Of a DNA stretch of 64,000 bases, positions 1-9,114 are shown in pieces. Within the stretch, counting starts at the first letter, position 1, and each line of letters begins with the position of its first letter. The stretch comes from CAYFIW01 sp964343265 (GTDB lineage Bacteria > Chloroflexota > Dehalococcoidia > Lucifugimonadales > UBA826): NCBI GenBank assembly GCA_964343265.1, contig CAYFIW010000001.1:1-64000 (forward strand), in the 5' to 3' direction. The position numbers were made by a program, and so were the translations under genes. Under the pieces are notes generated by a model. It had not been told where the DNA came from and did not search any database. It worked only from the letters and a program-made list of their open reading frames with translations.

Positions 1-82
1 GTTTGTCTGACACTGAAAAAGATATCCCCTCATACTGAGAACCATCTCTCAATGTCGTGTCATATAGCTCTACATATTTCAT
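1..82 (-). CDS. cimA: Citramalate / 2-isopropylmalate synthase family, N-terminus only
   Basis: Only the first 27 codons are inside the window; the gene runs off the left edge. The ATG lies at 80-82 on the minus strand, with AGGA about nine bases upstream. The peptide contains ELYDTTLRDGSQ followed by EGISFSVSDK, the signature start of the HMGL-like TIM barrel enzymes; DTTLRDG carries the metal-binding Asp. The EGISFSV wording is typical of (R)-citramalate synthase, which condenses pyruvate and acetyl-CoA on a threonine-independent isoleucine route, rather than of LeuA. With so little protein, a 2-isopropylmalate or homocitrate synthase cannot be excluded. Confidence 0.8.
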   Translation of the reverse strand, partial: MKYVELYDTTLRDGSQYEGISFSVSDK

Positions 83-285
83 CTAAAAAAATCCTAATAT
101 ACAAACCTAACAATCCACCAAAAGTACCTCTTGCCAAAAATGGCAAAGTGAATCGCCACAGGTGTTTCAAAACTTGTTTGACAGGGATAGGGTGAGTTAT
201 GGCGGTTCTAATTTCCTGCTTTTGTCAAATTTCAATAAATCAACTGGGCGCCAAATACCACTTCTAAATCAATGGACGTATAAAG

Positions 286-313
286 AATATATAAGTGTTC
301 AAGAATACGTCAA
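286..313 (-). promoter_or_regulatory. Candidate sigma70 promoter for the citramalate synthase gene
   Basis: On the minus strand TTGACG (308-313) and TATATT (286-291) are separated by 16 bases. Transcription would start near 279 and give a leader of about 200 nt before the ATG at 82. That leader includes a short hairpin, TTGCCA-TTTT-TGGCAA, near 130-148. The gap between the two divergent genes (83-377) shows no other feature that I recognise. Confidence 0.4.
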
Positions 314-377
314 TTCACGTTAATATAACCCAAAGTGCAAATCAGATTAACTTTTGATGCGATTGAGGTATTTATAT

Positions 378-1832
378 ATGGCTAGCAAGGATATGAAACG
401 ACCTAACATTCTGTTTATCCTAAGCGACGATCAAGGTGCATGGGCAATGGGATGTGCAGGCAATACAGATATAAATACACCCCATCTAGACAGCTTGGCT
501 TCGTCTGGAATACGTTTTACCAATTTCTTCTGTACATCACCAGTATGTTCGCCTGCAAGGGCATCGATCCTCACTGGACAAATACCGTCACAACATGGAG
601 TACAGGATTTTATCAGGCAGGGAAATAATTCCGCCCTACCACACGATTCAACAGACATTGAGTATCTCTCAGGAATAGACTCTTATATAGACGTTTTATC
701 TAGGCACGGATATGACTGTGGCCTTTCAGGAAAATGGCACCTTGGCAGGTCTTCCAAGCCTCAAATGAATTTTTCATATTGGAATGTCCATGCAACTGGG
801 TCAGGAAACTACTACGACGCACCTATGATTGTTGATGGTGAATTTATCAGGGAAGACAGGTACATTACCGATGTCATAACAAATAACGGAATCTCTTTTC
901 TAGAAGATAATTTAGAAAACGAAAACCCATTTTGCCTGAACGTGCATTACACAGCCCCTCATGCTCCTTGGGACAGAGAAAATCATCCTTCAGAATCATT
1001 CAACCAATATTACGAAAATTGTACTTTTGATTCGGTACCCTGGGAGGACACGCATGATTTTCAAATGAAAAAGGACAATAGCTCTGCAATCGTAGGTCAC
1101 ACTGAAGATACAAGAAGAACGGCTCTTAGTGGATATTTCTCTGCAATAACAGAAATGGATAGAAACATAGGTCGAATTGTTGATTGGTTGGAAAACAACG
1201 GTCTTCGTGAAAATACTTTGATCGTGTTTAATGCGGATAATGGTATGAACATGGGTCACCATGGGATTTGGGGCAAAGGAAATGGAACGTATCCACCAAA
1301 TATGTTTGACACCGCCGTAAAAGTTCCAACAATAATATCCAGACCTGGGCATATACCTGAAGATTTGATTTGCGACAAATTGCTCAGCCAATACGATTTT
1401 TATCCGACAATACTCAATTACCTAGGTGTAGAAAATAATTCAACTGAAAACTTACCAGGAAGAAACTTCGCCAACCTGTTACGTGGAAAAACTCTCAGTA
1501 ACAAAGACATTGTGCACGTATTTGATGAATATGGACCAACTCGAATGATCCGAAGTAGGCATTGGAAATACATTCACAGATACGGTGAAGGGAACAACGA
1601 ACTTTACGATCTAGTTAGGGATCCAGATGAGTCAGTTAATATGATTGATGCCCCACATCTAAAAAAACTCACCAGAGATCTATTTGAAGAAATGGACGCT
1701 TGGTATAAAAAATACACCCTTCCTGAGTTTGATGGTACCAATCAAAACGTAAAAGGTCGTGGTCAACTCTCTGACCTCGGTTCCCAACATGAATCCTTTG
1801 CACAAGACGTCGTCTATTATAAAAATCTTTAG
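378..1832 (+). CDS. Cys-type sulfatase (arylsulfatase / alkaline phosphatase superfamily)
   Basis: About 484 residues, a normal length for a type I sulfatase that hydrolyses sulfate esters. The N-terminus has the metal-binding NILFILSDDQG, and around residue 57 CSPARASILTG matches the C-x-P-x-R sulfatase signature. That Cys must be oxidised to formylglycine by a separate enzyme not seen here. GKWHLG and NADNGMNMGHHG supply further active-site residues. No signal peptide is evident, so a cytoplasmic enzyme is likely. I chose the ATG at 378 because GAGG lies nine bases upstream; an in-frame ATG at 357 and another at 393 are alternatives. Substrate unknown; sulfated algal polysaccharide fragments or choline sulfate are possible. 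It converges on the next gene with a 7-base gap. Confidence 0.9.
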   Translation: MASKDMKRPNILFILSDDQGAWAMGCAGNTDINTPHLDSLASSGIRFTNFFCTSPVCSPARASILTGQIPSQHGVQDFIRQGNNSALPHDSTDIEYLSGIDSYIDVLSRHGYDCGLSGKWHLGRSSKPQMNFSYWNVHATGSGNYYDAPMIVDGEFIREDRYITDVITNNGISFLEDNLENENPFCLNVHYTAPHAPWDRENHPSESFNQYYENCTFDSVPWEDTHDFQMKKDNSSAIVGHTEDTRRTALSGYFSAITEMDRNIGRIVDWLENNGLRENTLIVFNADNGMNMGHHGIWGKGNGTYPPNMFDTAVKVPTIISRPGHIPEDLICDKLLSQYDFYPTILNYLGVENNSTENLPGRNFANLLRGKTLSNKDIVHVFDEYGPTRMIRSRHWKYIHRYGEGNNELYDLVRDPDESVNMIDAPHLKKLTRDLFEEMDAWYKKYTLPEFDGTNQNVKGRGQLSDLGSQHESFAQDVVYYKNL

Positions 1833-1839
1833 GAAAGCC

Positions 1840-2877
1840 TCATACCACCCTATCAAGTCTGGGAATTTCTACTCGCCCTGGCATGCGTCCTCTTTTTGCC
1901 ACAGGCTTACCTTCAATTTCTCTAACATCGGCAGTAAAATCATTTGGAGAAGCATCGGATATGTAACTTCCGACAAGATATCCATTGACTGGGGCCCCCG
2001 ATTGTTGAAATTCAGTTATTTTCTTAGGATCAAGTCCACCACTTATGTAAATCTCCACATGCCTAAAGTTAGCAGCATCCAGCCGATTACGAACTTCATG
2101 TACCAACATAGGAGTGACCCCGCCACGTTCTTTGGGGGTGTCCAATCTAATGCCCCTAAGTCTATCTCTTAAAGCTTGAGCAACAGTAACTGCCTCTTCA
2201 GCCTCATCCTTGAATGTATCTACTAGAGCGATACGTTGTACTTCCATTCCAAGATGTCTATCAAATGCTTGAACGGCAGTGACCGTATCGCCAAAAATAA
2301 GTGGGAGAGCGTGAGGCATATTACCTAACGGATTCCTGCCTGCCTGCTTCGAGCCCAATATGGTTGATGCGGATGAACAACCCCCAATAACAGAAGCATA
2401 GTCTAAAATATGAGCAACATTGGGATGGATATGACGGGCACCATAAGAAATAACAGTCGTTTCTCCCGCTGCTTCCACACATTCCCTAGCGGCCGTTGCC
2501 CATCCTGTTCCAGACGACAACATTCCACATAAGCTGGTCTCGTATAGACCAAAAGACGCGTATTTTGAAATAACCCGGAGTACCGTCTCTCCGGCCTCAA
2601 TACGATCGCCTTCCTCTAACGCCCATACCTGTACCCCTTCAGTAAGATTGTCGACATTTGCCGTTGCGTTTTCATCAACACGTGGCAACACACTTCCCAG
2701 AAGTGCTTTGGCTTCTTCGATACCGCACAATACTCCTTCTCTTGCAGCAAAAAAATCCATTACAACAATGGGATTTCTGGATTCTAATCGCAGAACCTCC
2801 TTAGTCCAATGCAAGTAGGCATCAGCAGGGTCTCCTCTTATTACTGCAGGTCTAATCTCAAATCGAGGACTGGTCAT
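1840..2877 (-). CDS. pncB: Nicotinate phosphoribosyltransferase (NAD salvage)
   Basis: 345 residues. It would convert nicotinate and PRPP to nicotinate mononucleotide. The sequence has the short NAPRTase/QPRTase architecture: an N-terminal open-faced sandwich part (VWALEEGDRIEAGETVLRV) and a barrel with SYGARHIHP and IGGCSSASTILG, followed by YISGGLDPKKI near the phosphate-binding end. It is the compact type (about 345-390 aa) rather than the longer E. coli PncB. The nicotinamidase gene lies 33 bases upstream on the same strand, so the pair would deamidate nicotinamide and reload the base, which supports the call over quinolinate phosphoribosyltransferase. The start ATG has GAGAG upstream. 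Confidence 0.85.
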   Translation of the reverse strand: MTSPRFEIRPAVIRGDPADAYLHWTKEVLRLESRNPIVVMDFFAAREGVLCGIEEAKALLGSVLPRVDENATANVDNLTEGVQVWALEEGDRIEAGETVLRVISKYASFGLYETSLCGMLSSGTGWATAARECVEAAGETTVISYGARHIHPNVAHILDYASVIGGCSSASTILGSKQAGRNPLGNMPHALPLIFGDTVTAVQAFDRHLGMEVQRIALVDTFKDEAEEAVTVAQALRDRLRGIRLDTPKERGGVTPMLVHEVRNRLDAANFRHVEIYISGGLDPKKITEFQQSGAPVNGYLVGSYISDASPNDFTADVREIEGKPVAKRGRMPGRVEIPRLDRVV

Positions 2878-2910
2878 GTCTTCACTCTCTTTACCCTAAT
2901 AATTATCTTT

Positions 2911-3429
2911 CTAATGAATTACTGACACTCCAAGAATATTTTCCATATGTGCTAGAGCATTAATATGAGCCGATTTATCAAAAGATGCAACTGCTTCAGC
3001 AATCACCTCAACTTTATAGTCTCGATTTCTAGCATCAGCAGCCGTGTACATCACACATATATCGGTACACACGCCGCAGATTGAAATCTTTTCTGGATCT
3101 AATTCTGACAAAATATTTTCTAGATCGGTATTATAAAAAGCACTATATCGTTTTTTATGCAAAACATTCCCCTCATACTTCATTAATTCAGGAATGATTT
3201 CCGCCTCTCTTGTTCCTGCTACACAATGAACAGGAAACATTTCGAACTCCAAATCATCTTTCTCGTGCCTGTCACAAACAAATATCACCTGACTTCCACT
3301 ACTTTTGTGGATGTCAATAAGGTTTTGAACCTTAGGTATAATCCCCCTCGCTTCATCTCCACAGTACAAGTTATGTCCCTTTTCCATAAACCCGACCAAC
3401 ATATCAACAACTATAAGAACATTTGGCAT
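2911..3429 (-). CDS. pncA: Nicotinamidase / isochorismatase-family cysteine hydrolase
   Basis: 172 residues of the isochorismatase-like fold. The triad is visible: Asp9 in VVDML, Lys93 in KKRYSAF, and nucleophilic Cys125 in GVCTDICV. FPVHCVAGTREAEI matches the conserved stretch of bacterial nicotinamidases. The expected reaction is nicotinamide to nicotinate plus ammonia. The following gene is a nicotinate phosphoribosyltransferase, so this is very probably PncA rather than another amidohydrolase of the family. The ATG start has AGAGGA six bases upstream. The gene sits downstream of the glycosyltransferase and purine genes on the same strand. Confidence 0.87.
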   Translation of the reverse strand: MPNVLIVVDMLVGFMEKGHNLYCGDEARGIIPKVQNLIDIHKSSGSQVIFVCDRHEKDDLEFEMFPVHCVAGTREAEIIPELMKYEGNVLHKKRYSAFYNTDLENILSELDPEKISICGVCTDICVMYTAADARNRDYKVEVIAEAVASFDKSAHINALAHMENILGVSVIH

Positions 3430-3467
3430 TTCAATCCTCTTTCAAGAACATTAATAAACCGATATCT

Positions 3468-4244
3468 TTATCTTTCAACCAGGTTTTTTCTAGCACGACT
3501 CAATCCTCCAAATCTAAGCCTTAAAAGGCCTTGGATATCCTCTACTGCGGTACTTATTATCTTAACTCTGGTGTCGGGATCGTCAGTCCATTTGACGGGA
3601 ATTTCATGTATTTTATAAGCATTATCTGAGGCGATCAAAAGAAATTCGGTATCAAAAAACCAACCAGTAGATTGTGTAAGAGGAATAACATCATCAACTA
3701 CTCCCCTTGACAGGACTTTAAATCCACATTGAGCATCTTTGAAAGTTGTCCAAAATAGCGACCTGAATAGCAAACTGTAAGAGTGTGAAATTATAGAACG
3801 TTTCAACGACCTTCCGATTACTTCTGACCCGCGAACTAATCTGGACCCAATAGCTATATCACATTGACCTGTCTGAACGAGTGAAACAGATCTTGGTAGA
3901 GCCATTAAATCTGTGGAAAGGTCGACATCCATATACGCTACCACCTCTGCTTTACTATAAACCCATGCATGCCTCAATGCTCTACCTCTACCTCTTTCCT
4001 CCAACCTAATAAGGTCCACTTCACGATATTTTTCTGACAAAGCTTTAGCTATTTTTAGAGTCTTGTCAGTAGAACCATTATCTACAGTAGTTATTTTCCA
4101 ATCATATGAAGACATAAATTTATTACAAAAATGGACCAATGTTTCCACACAAATAGGAAGGTCTACTTCCTCATTAAGTACTGGAATCATAATTTCTATA
4201 GTTGGTAAGTCTTTCAAAGTAATTAAGAAACTTTTAGTTCCCAA
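3468..4244 (-). CDS. Family 2 glycosyltransferase, polyprenyl-phosphate hexose synthase type
   Basis: 258 residues of a GT-A glycosyltransferase. IMIPVLNEEVDLP opens the nucleotide-sugar domain, VDNGSTDKT follows, and AYMDVDLSTD contains the DxD-type metal site. IGSRLVRGS and DAQCGFKVLSR are typical of dolichyl-phosphate glucose/mannose synthases, which charge a membrane lipid with one sugar. There is no C-terminal membrane helix of the GtrB kind. Possible roles are cell-envelope or glycoprotein glycosylation. The start is a TTG at 4244, 11 bases after the purH stop, without a clear Shine-Dalgarno; another TTG ten codons in is an alternative. The link with purines is probably only co-transcription. 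Confidence 0.8.
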   Translation of the reverse strand: MGTKSFLITLKDLPTIEIMIPVLNEEVDLPICVETLVHFCNKFMSSYDWKITTVDNGSTDKTLKIAKALSEKYREVDLIRLEERGRGRALRHAWVYSKAEVVAYMDVDLSTDLMALPRSVSLVQTGQCDIAIGSRLVRGSEVIGRSLKRSIISHSYSLLFRSLFWTTFKDAQCGFKVLSRGVVDDVIPLTQSTGWFFDTEFLLIASDNAYKIHEIPVKWTDDPDTRVKIISTAVEDIQGLLRLRFGGLSRARKNLVER

Positions 4245-4255
4245 AACGTAGAACT

Positions 4256-5779
4256 TTAGTGATTGAAATGTCTTATTCCTGTGAAAACCATCGCCATATT
4301 TGCTTTATTAGCGGCCTCTATGACGTCATCGTCACGAATAGAACCCCCAGGTTGAGCTACCGCTATAACCCCTCCTTCCGCGGCCATTTCTATATTGTCA
4401 GCAAAAGGCATGAAAGCATCCGATGCTAAAGCGGATCCTAACGCTTTAGCACCTGCAATTCTCAAAGCAAGGTGCACGCTAACCACCCGATTTGGTTGCC
4501 CCGCCCCCATACCAACGAGAGTATTATCTTTCGCAAGCACGATCGTATTTGACTTGATATACCTCAAACATTTCCAAGAAAAAACCAAGTCGGCCCATTC
4601 TCTTTCCGTAGGAATTCGCTCTGTGACAACCTTCCATTCATCAGGTTTTTCAATCATTGTATCCAATGTCTGAATCAAAGCTCCTCCGGAAATTGTCTTG
4701 ATTCCGATATCAGACAAAGGGCCCGCTGCCCTTTCGGCTCTCAAAACACGAGTCCTTTTTCGTCTCTTTAGAATCTCTAAAGCCTCGTCATCAAAAGAAG
4801 GAGCTACAATTATGTCAAAGAGGACTCCCTTCATTGCATTTGCTGTAGAGGCAGTCACATTTCTATTAAACCCAACTATGCCCCCGTAGGCTGACACACT
4901 ATCGCCCTCAAATGCCTTTTGATAAGCCGTCGCTTGATCTGGATGCACTGATATGCCACACGGATTTGTATGTTTTACAATCACACAGGCGTTTTCAGTA
5001 AACCCGTTGACAGCCGTCCACGCTCCATCTGCATCTAAAAAATTTGTATACGACATTGGAAGGCCATGTAATTGCTCTGATCCTGCAATACCTCCACTTC
5101 CAAGAGTCTCAGCATATATGCCAGCATCTTGATGTGGGTTTTCACCATATCGTAAATCCTGAAGTTTTTTGAAGCCTACTGTCAATTCTTGAGATTTAAG
5201 GGGAGAATCTTCTCTCAGCCAACTTGAAATGGCTGTGTCATAAAAGGAGACATGTTGAAAGGCCTTTTGGGCAAGTTTCTTCCTTTCATCATAAGTAACT
5301 TCCAAACCTGAAATAAACCTGTCACTTAACCATTGATAGTCAGAAGGATCGACTACCACAATGACATGAGGAAAGTTCTTGGCTGCGGCCCTAATCATCG
5401 TAGGACCACCGATATCTATATTTTCCAAAGCCTCCTGCATATCAACTGAAGCATTGGAAACTGTTTCAATAAAAGGATATAGATTGACAACTACAAGGTC
5501 TATTGTGTCGATACCGTGTTCATTAATTTCGTCTACATGACTCTTAATGTCTCTTCTAGCCAATATACCTCCATGAACTACCGGATGAAGAGTTTTTACT
5601 CTACCGTCCAAAATTTCCTCAGACCCAGTCAATTCTGAAACTTGGGTAACATTTAAGCCCTCTTCTAGAAGAGTTTTATGTGTCCCACCCGTACTTATTA
5701 ATTGGTATCCGCGAGCCTCCGCTTTTCGGCCGAAGTCTGCCAAACCTGATTTATCATAAACACTTAAAAGAGCCTTCAT
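4256..5779 (-). CDS. purH: Bifunctional AICAR transformylase / IMP cyclohydrolase
   Basis: About 507 residues, normal for PurH, which performs the last two steps of IMP synthesis. Residues 1-145 are the MGS-like cyclohydrolase domain (ALLSVYDKSGL, STGGTHKTL, GRVKTLHPVVHGG). The rest is the formyltransferase domain, with LRYGENPHQ and the catalytic KHTNPCG. The C-terminal GGSIRDDDVIEAAN is also typical. I chose the ATG at 5779 because the protein then begins MKALLSVYDKSG as in homologues, with GGAG upstream; the frame extends seven codons to a TTG. It is the last purine gene of the purF-N-M-H run. Confidence 0.96.
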   Translation of the reverse strand: MKALLSVYDKSGLADFGRKAEARGYQLISTGGTHKTLLEEGLNVTQVSELTGSEEILDGRVKTLHPVVHGGILARRDIKSHVDEINEHGIDTIDLVVVNLYPFIETVSNASVDMQEALENIDIGGPTMIRAAAKNFPHVIVVVDPSDYQWLSDRFISGLEVTYDERKKLAQKAFQHVSFYDTAISSWLREDSPLKSQELTVGFKKLQDLRYGENPHQDAGIYAETLGSGGIAGSEQLHGLPMSYTNFLDADGAWTAVNGFTENACVIVKHTNPCGISVHPDQATAYQKAFEGDSVSAYGGIVGFNRNVTASTANAMKGVLFDIIVAPSFDDEALEILKRRKRTRVLRAERAAGPLSDIGIKTISGGALIQTLDTMIEKPDEWKVVTERIPTEREWADLVFSWKCLRYIKSNTIVLAKDNTLVGMGAGQPNRVVSVHLALRIAGAKALGSALASDAFMPFADNIEMAAEGGVIAVAQPGGSIRDDDVIEAANKANMAMVFTGIRHFNH

Positions 5780-5809
5780 ATTCTTGCAGTCTCCATCCAA
5801 TATTTTTTG

Positions 5810-6856
5810 TCAGTATTTTATGGTCACTTTACCGTCTGTTTTACTGTGTCCAACCTCGCCTACTACTTCCGAATTAGATATTTGAGAAGTTATTAACTCA
5901 ATTTGGTCAGAATCACATGCTATAACCATACCTAACCCCATATTGAAAACTCTATACATTTCATCAACTTGAATAGCACCTCTATTTTGAATCAAATCGA
6001 ATATGGAGGGTCTTTCCAAATTAGATAATTCAAATCTGGCGGTTAGACCTTCTGGCAACATTCTCGGAACATTTTCATACAGCCCTCCACCAGTAATGTG
6101 CGCAATCCCTTTTACATGTTTGAAAATGTTCCTTAATTCGGAATAGTATGATGGATGTGGTCTCAGTAAAGCCTCTGCTAGAGTCTCTCCGAGCTCTTCA
6201 AAATGTTCAAAAAGCAGTGAATGGTCTTGATCAAGCCCAAATACATGGCGTACTAGAGAATATCCATTTGTATGTAGTCCATTAGAAGGAACACCAATAA
6301 GGATATCCCCAGATTGAATCGTATCTAATGGTCTCAACATTTCATCTTCCTCGACAACACCAACCACAAACCCCGACAAATCTATATTGTTTCCGGCAAA
6401 CACACCAGGCATCTCAGAAGTCTCGCCACCTATCAAAGCACAGCTTACATTCTGGCAAGATTTTGATATGCCACTCACAATAGTCTCGACAACTTCTGGG
6501 TCCATAATTGAAGTAGCAACATAATCTAGAAAAAATAATGGATCTGCACCAATTACAATTAAATCGTTAACACAAGCATTGACAAGATCCTCTCCTATAT
6601 TGGAATAATTATTAGCCATGGTTGCCACCATGAGTTTAGTTCCCACAGGATCTGTACTAGAAACTAATATAGGTGATCGATAGTCACCCAATTTATACAT
6701 GGCACCAAAGCCGCCTACTCCACCAACAACATTCCCACCATAAGTTTTTTTTGCAACTTCCTTAATCTTTTCCTTTATTCTTTGAGAGGCTGAAAGGTCT
6801 ACACCTGCATCTCGATATGTAACACCTTGTTTATCTTTCTGATTACTCACATTCAT
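5810..6856 (-). CDS. purM: Phosphoribosylformylglycinamidine cyclo-ligase (AIR synthetase)
   Basis: 348 residues, the usual length. PurM closes the imidazole ring of AIR using ATP. YRDAGVDLSA at the N-terminus, GGFGAMYKLG, STDPVGTKLM, GGETSEMPG and the glycine-rich HITGGGLYENVPRMLP all match the family. The gene lies between purN (27-base gap) and purH (30-base gap), both on the same strand, so these are one transcript. ATG start at 6854-6856. Nothing odd in the sequence. Confidence 0.96.
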   Translation of the reverse strand: MNVSNQKDKQGVTYRDAGVDLSASQRIKEKIKEVAKKTYGGNVVGGVGGFGAMYKLGDYRSPILVSSTDPVGTKLMVATMANNYSNIGEDLVNACVNDLIVIGADPLFFLDYVATSIMDPEVVETIVSGISKSCQNVSCALIGGETSEMPGVFAGNNIDLSGFVVGVVEEDEMLRPLDTIQSGDILIGVPSNGLHTNGYSLVRHVFGLDQDHSLLFEHFEELGETLAEALLRPHPSYYSELRNIFKHVKGIAHITGGGLYENVPRMLPEGLTARFELSNLERPSIFDLIQNRGAIQVDEMYRVFNMGLGMVIACDSDQIELITSQISNSEVVGEVGHSKTDGKVTIKY

Positions 6857-6883
6857 TTACCTCAAAAAATTACGGCCAAACTG

Positions 6884-7558
6884 TCATAAAGTTTTCAAAG
6901 AAATTTCACCCAGATCTATTTCTTTTTTTCTGATTCTCTCTATGGTTTGGATCCAAAAAGAATGTTCTTCTTTTTGGATCCGGTTCCTTAAAGAAGAGAC
7001 GGAATCACTAGGTGAAACACACACTTTTGTCTGAGATACTATAGATCCATGATCATATTCTAAGTCAACCAAATGGATTGTAATTCCGGTTTCTTTATCT
7101 CCTGACTTGAGAACCGAATCATGAACTCTATCTCCATACATTCCTCTCCCTCCATGAAGAGGTAAAAGTGATGGATGACTATTGATAACTTTGTTTGGAA
7201 AAGACTCCAAGATCCATTTTCCCAGGCGCTTCATATAACCTGCCAGAATCACCAAATCTACTTTATGTCTTATCATCACATCTCTGATCGCCATATCCAG
7301 TTCTTCAGGATTGGAATGAGTATGCGAGCTCAAATGAATTGCCTCTATACCTACTTTACGGGCTCTCTCCAATGCGTATGAATTAGAATTATTACTAATT
7401 ACTACAGCAACTTCACCATAAATAATGCCACTGGAGCATGCATCCAAAATTGCTTGAAGATTTGTCCCTCCATGAGATGCCATCACTCCAAGCCTGATAA
7501 AAGTACCCGCGGCATTATTCAAATCGGGAGATCTTGATGGATTAGGCTTCGAGAACAA
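6884..7558 (-). CDS. purN: Phosphoribosylglycinamide formyltransferase
   Basis: 224 residues, slightly longer than typical PurN (190-215). It transfers the formyl group of 10-formyl-THF to GAR. MASHGGTNLQAI is the PRPP-site loop, LAGYMKRLG the folate region, and VINSHPSLLP carries the catalytic Asn and His (N-x-H-P-S-L-L-P); GITIHLVDLEYDHG completes the site. The start is uncertain: a TTG at 7558 overlaps purF by 17 bases, and another TTG at 7522 is possible; no ATG precedes the first beta strand. The ATG within LGVMASHGG is too far in. Overlap with purF suggests translational coupling. Confidence 0.92.
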   Translation of the reverse strand: MFSKPNPSRSPDLNNAAGTFIRLGVMASHGGTNLQAILDACSSGIIYGEVAVVISNNSNSYALERARKVGIEAIHLSSHTHSNPEELDMAIRDVMIRHKVDLVILAGYMKRLGKWILESFPNKVINSHPSLLPLHGGRGMYGDRVHDSVLKSGDKETGITIHLVDLEYDHGSIVSQTKVCVSPSDSVSSLRNRIQKEEHSFWIQTIERIRKKEIDLGEISLKTL

Positions 7559-8927
7559 GCTTGTCCATCTCTAGTTGGACTGGAATCGGATAACTACCTG
7601 TAAAACACCCCATACAATACTGACTCTTTTGTCCGCCAACAGATCTTAATAGACCTTGACGACTAAGATACCCCAATGAGTTCGCATCAATGAAGTCACA
7701 AATCTCATCAACAGACATTTTTGCACCCACAAGTTCATCCTTAGTAGCCATATCAACTCCGAAATGACAAGGAGATATTATCGGAGGAGCACATATCCTA
7801 AAATGAATTTCTTTTGCCCCACCTTTTTTTAGAAGTTTTACAACATGTGGAGTAGTTGTACCTCTCACGATACTGTCATCAACTACAACAACTTTTTTCC
7901 CTTCAAGGATTTGTGGCAAATAATTCAGTTTTCTCCGAACACCAAGTTCTCTAAGTCTTTGGTCAGGCAGTATAAAAGTCCTACCAACATACCGATTTTT
8001 TACTAATCCTTCACTGAACGGTATGCCAGATTCTTGAGAATATCCAACGGCAGCAGCTGTAGCTGAATCAGGAACTCCAATAACAACGTCAGCCTCAACA
8101 GGGTGTTCTTTGGCGAGCTCTGCTCCCATTGCCATTCTACTACTATAAACAAGTTTATTATCTAATAGGCTATCAGGACGGGCAAAATATATCTGCTCGA
8201 ATATACAATTTCCTAGCTGATCGTCTAATTGCCTTTTATATACAGAATGAAGGCCTTCATCATCAATCACAACAGCCTCTCCTGGAGCAATTTCTCTCAC
8301 ATAATCTGCACCTATATGATCTAAAGCGCATGACTCAGATGCAAGTACCCATCCAGAACCTAACTTACCAACACAAAGAGGCCTAACTCCTAAAGGATCT
8401 CTCATTCCGACGAGTTGATCTTTTGTCATCATGACAAGGGAGTAGGCACCTTGTAATCTCCTCATAGTATATGCAGCGCGACCAGCCCAATTATCTGCAG
8501 GAGCATTGGATATTAGATGAGCTATGATTTCAGAATCCGCTGATGAGTCAAATGACAATCCCCAATCATATAATTCTTCTCTAAGTTCCACAGCGTTTAT
8601 CACGTTCCCATTGTGACCGAGAGCAATCTCAACACCAGTACCTTTTGAAATTATTGGCTGCGCGTTACTTATGTTGCTAGAGCCAGTCGTCGAATAACGA
8701 GTATGCCCAACCGAAATGTATCCCGGCAGCCTAGAAAGATCATATTCTTGGAACGCCTGTCCTACCAAACCCATTTCGGTATGAGTCCTGATCATTCGGC
8801 CGTCACTAGCTGCTATACCAGCACTTTCCTGACCACGATGTTGTAAAGCATATACCCCAAAGAATGCCGCTCTGGCAGCATCTTCACCCCTTGCATATAC
8901 CCCAACAACTCCGCAGGCTTCTTTCAA
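7542..8927 (-). CDS. purF: Amidophosphoribosyltransferase
   Basis: 461 residues; first committed step of purine synthesis (PRPP plus glutamine). The TTG start is followed by MKEA and then CGVVGVYA, so a four-residue propeptide would be removed to expose the catalytic Cys. The N-terminal Ntn domain has ALQHRGQESAGIA and VGHTRYSTTG; the C-terminal PRTase domain has VVVVDDSIVRGTT. Cysteines in GNCIFEQIYF, RICAPPIISPC and YCMGCFTGSYP are in the positions of the B. subtilis-type [4Fe-4S] ligands. The start is fixed by AGGTGG upstream and by a TTGA overlap with a 25-codon upstream ORF. Head of the purine run. Confidence 0.95.
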   Translation of the reverse strand: MKEACGVVGVYARGEDAARAAFFGVYALQHRGQESAGIAASDGRMIRTHTEMGLVGQAFQEYDLSRLPGYISVGHTRYSTTGSSNISNAQPIISKGTGVEIALGHNGNVINAVELREELYDWGLSFDSSADSEIIAHLISNAPADNWAGRAAYTMRRLQGAYSLVMMTKDQLVGMRDPLGVRPLCVGKLGSGWVLASESCALDHIGADYVREIAPGEAVVIDDEGLHSVYKRQLDDQLGNCIFEQIYFARPDSLLDNKLVYSSRMAMGAELAKEHPVEADVVIGVPDSATAAAVGYSQESGIPFSEGLVKNRYVGRTFILPDQRLRELGVRRKLNYLPQILEGKKVVVVDDSIVRGTTTPHVVKLLKKGGAKEIHFRICAPPIISPCHFGVDMATKDELVGAKMSVDEICDFIDANSLGYLSRQGLLRSVGGQKSQYCMGCFTGSYPIPVQLEMDKLVLEA

Positions 8928-9001
8928 AATCCACCTACCTGGGTCGTTTTGGTTCTCACACCATCGACACCGACAACAGTTTGAAGGCTTTTTACTGTCA
9001 T
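8924..9001 (-). CDS. Small upstream ORF (25 aa) coupled to purF
   Basis: An ORF of 25 codons begins ATG ACA GTA AAA with GAGAGG seven bases upstream, a better ribosome site than that of many genes here. It starts MTVKSLQ, ends TQVGGF, and its TGA overlaps the purF TTG start as TTGA, with the purF Shine-Dalgarno AGGTGG inside its last codons. It lies between a strong predicted promoter and purF. I do not recognise the peptide. It could be a leader peptide that sets purF translation by coupling, or a small protein. It has no run of a single amino acid that would suggest classical attenuation. Confidence 0.5.
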   Translation of the reverse strand: MTVKSLQTVVGVDGVRTKTTQVGGF

Positions 9002-9114
9002 GTATGACCTCTCAGGAAAAGATCTCTCTTTATCTCGGAACCAATTATTTCTCTTGATTACCAACTCTCCCTGTAGGTATCACAAACCATATAACGACTA
9101 TGGAGACCAATTCG

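Noticed and set aside
178..183. TTGACA as a plus-strand -35 for the sulfatase gene
   Set aside because: No acceptable -10 lies 15-19 bases downstream.
8928..9108. Purine riboswitch in the purF leader
   Set aside because: I found no match to the conserved junction core; the coupled small ORF explains the leader better.
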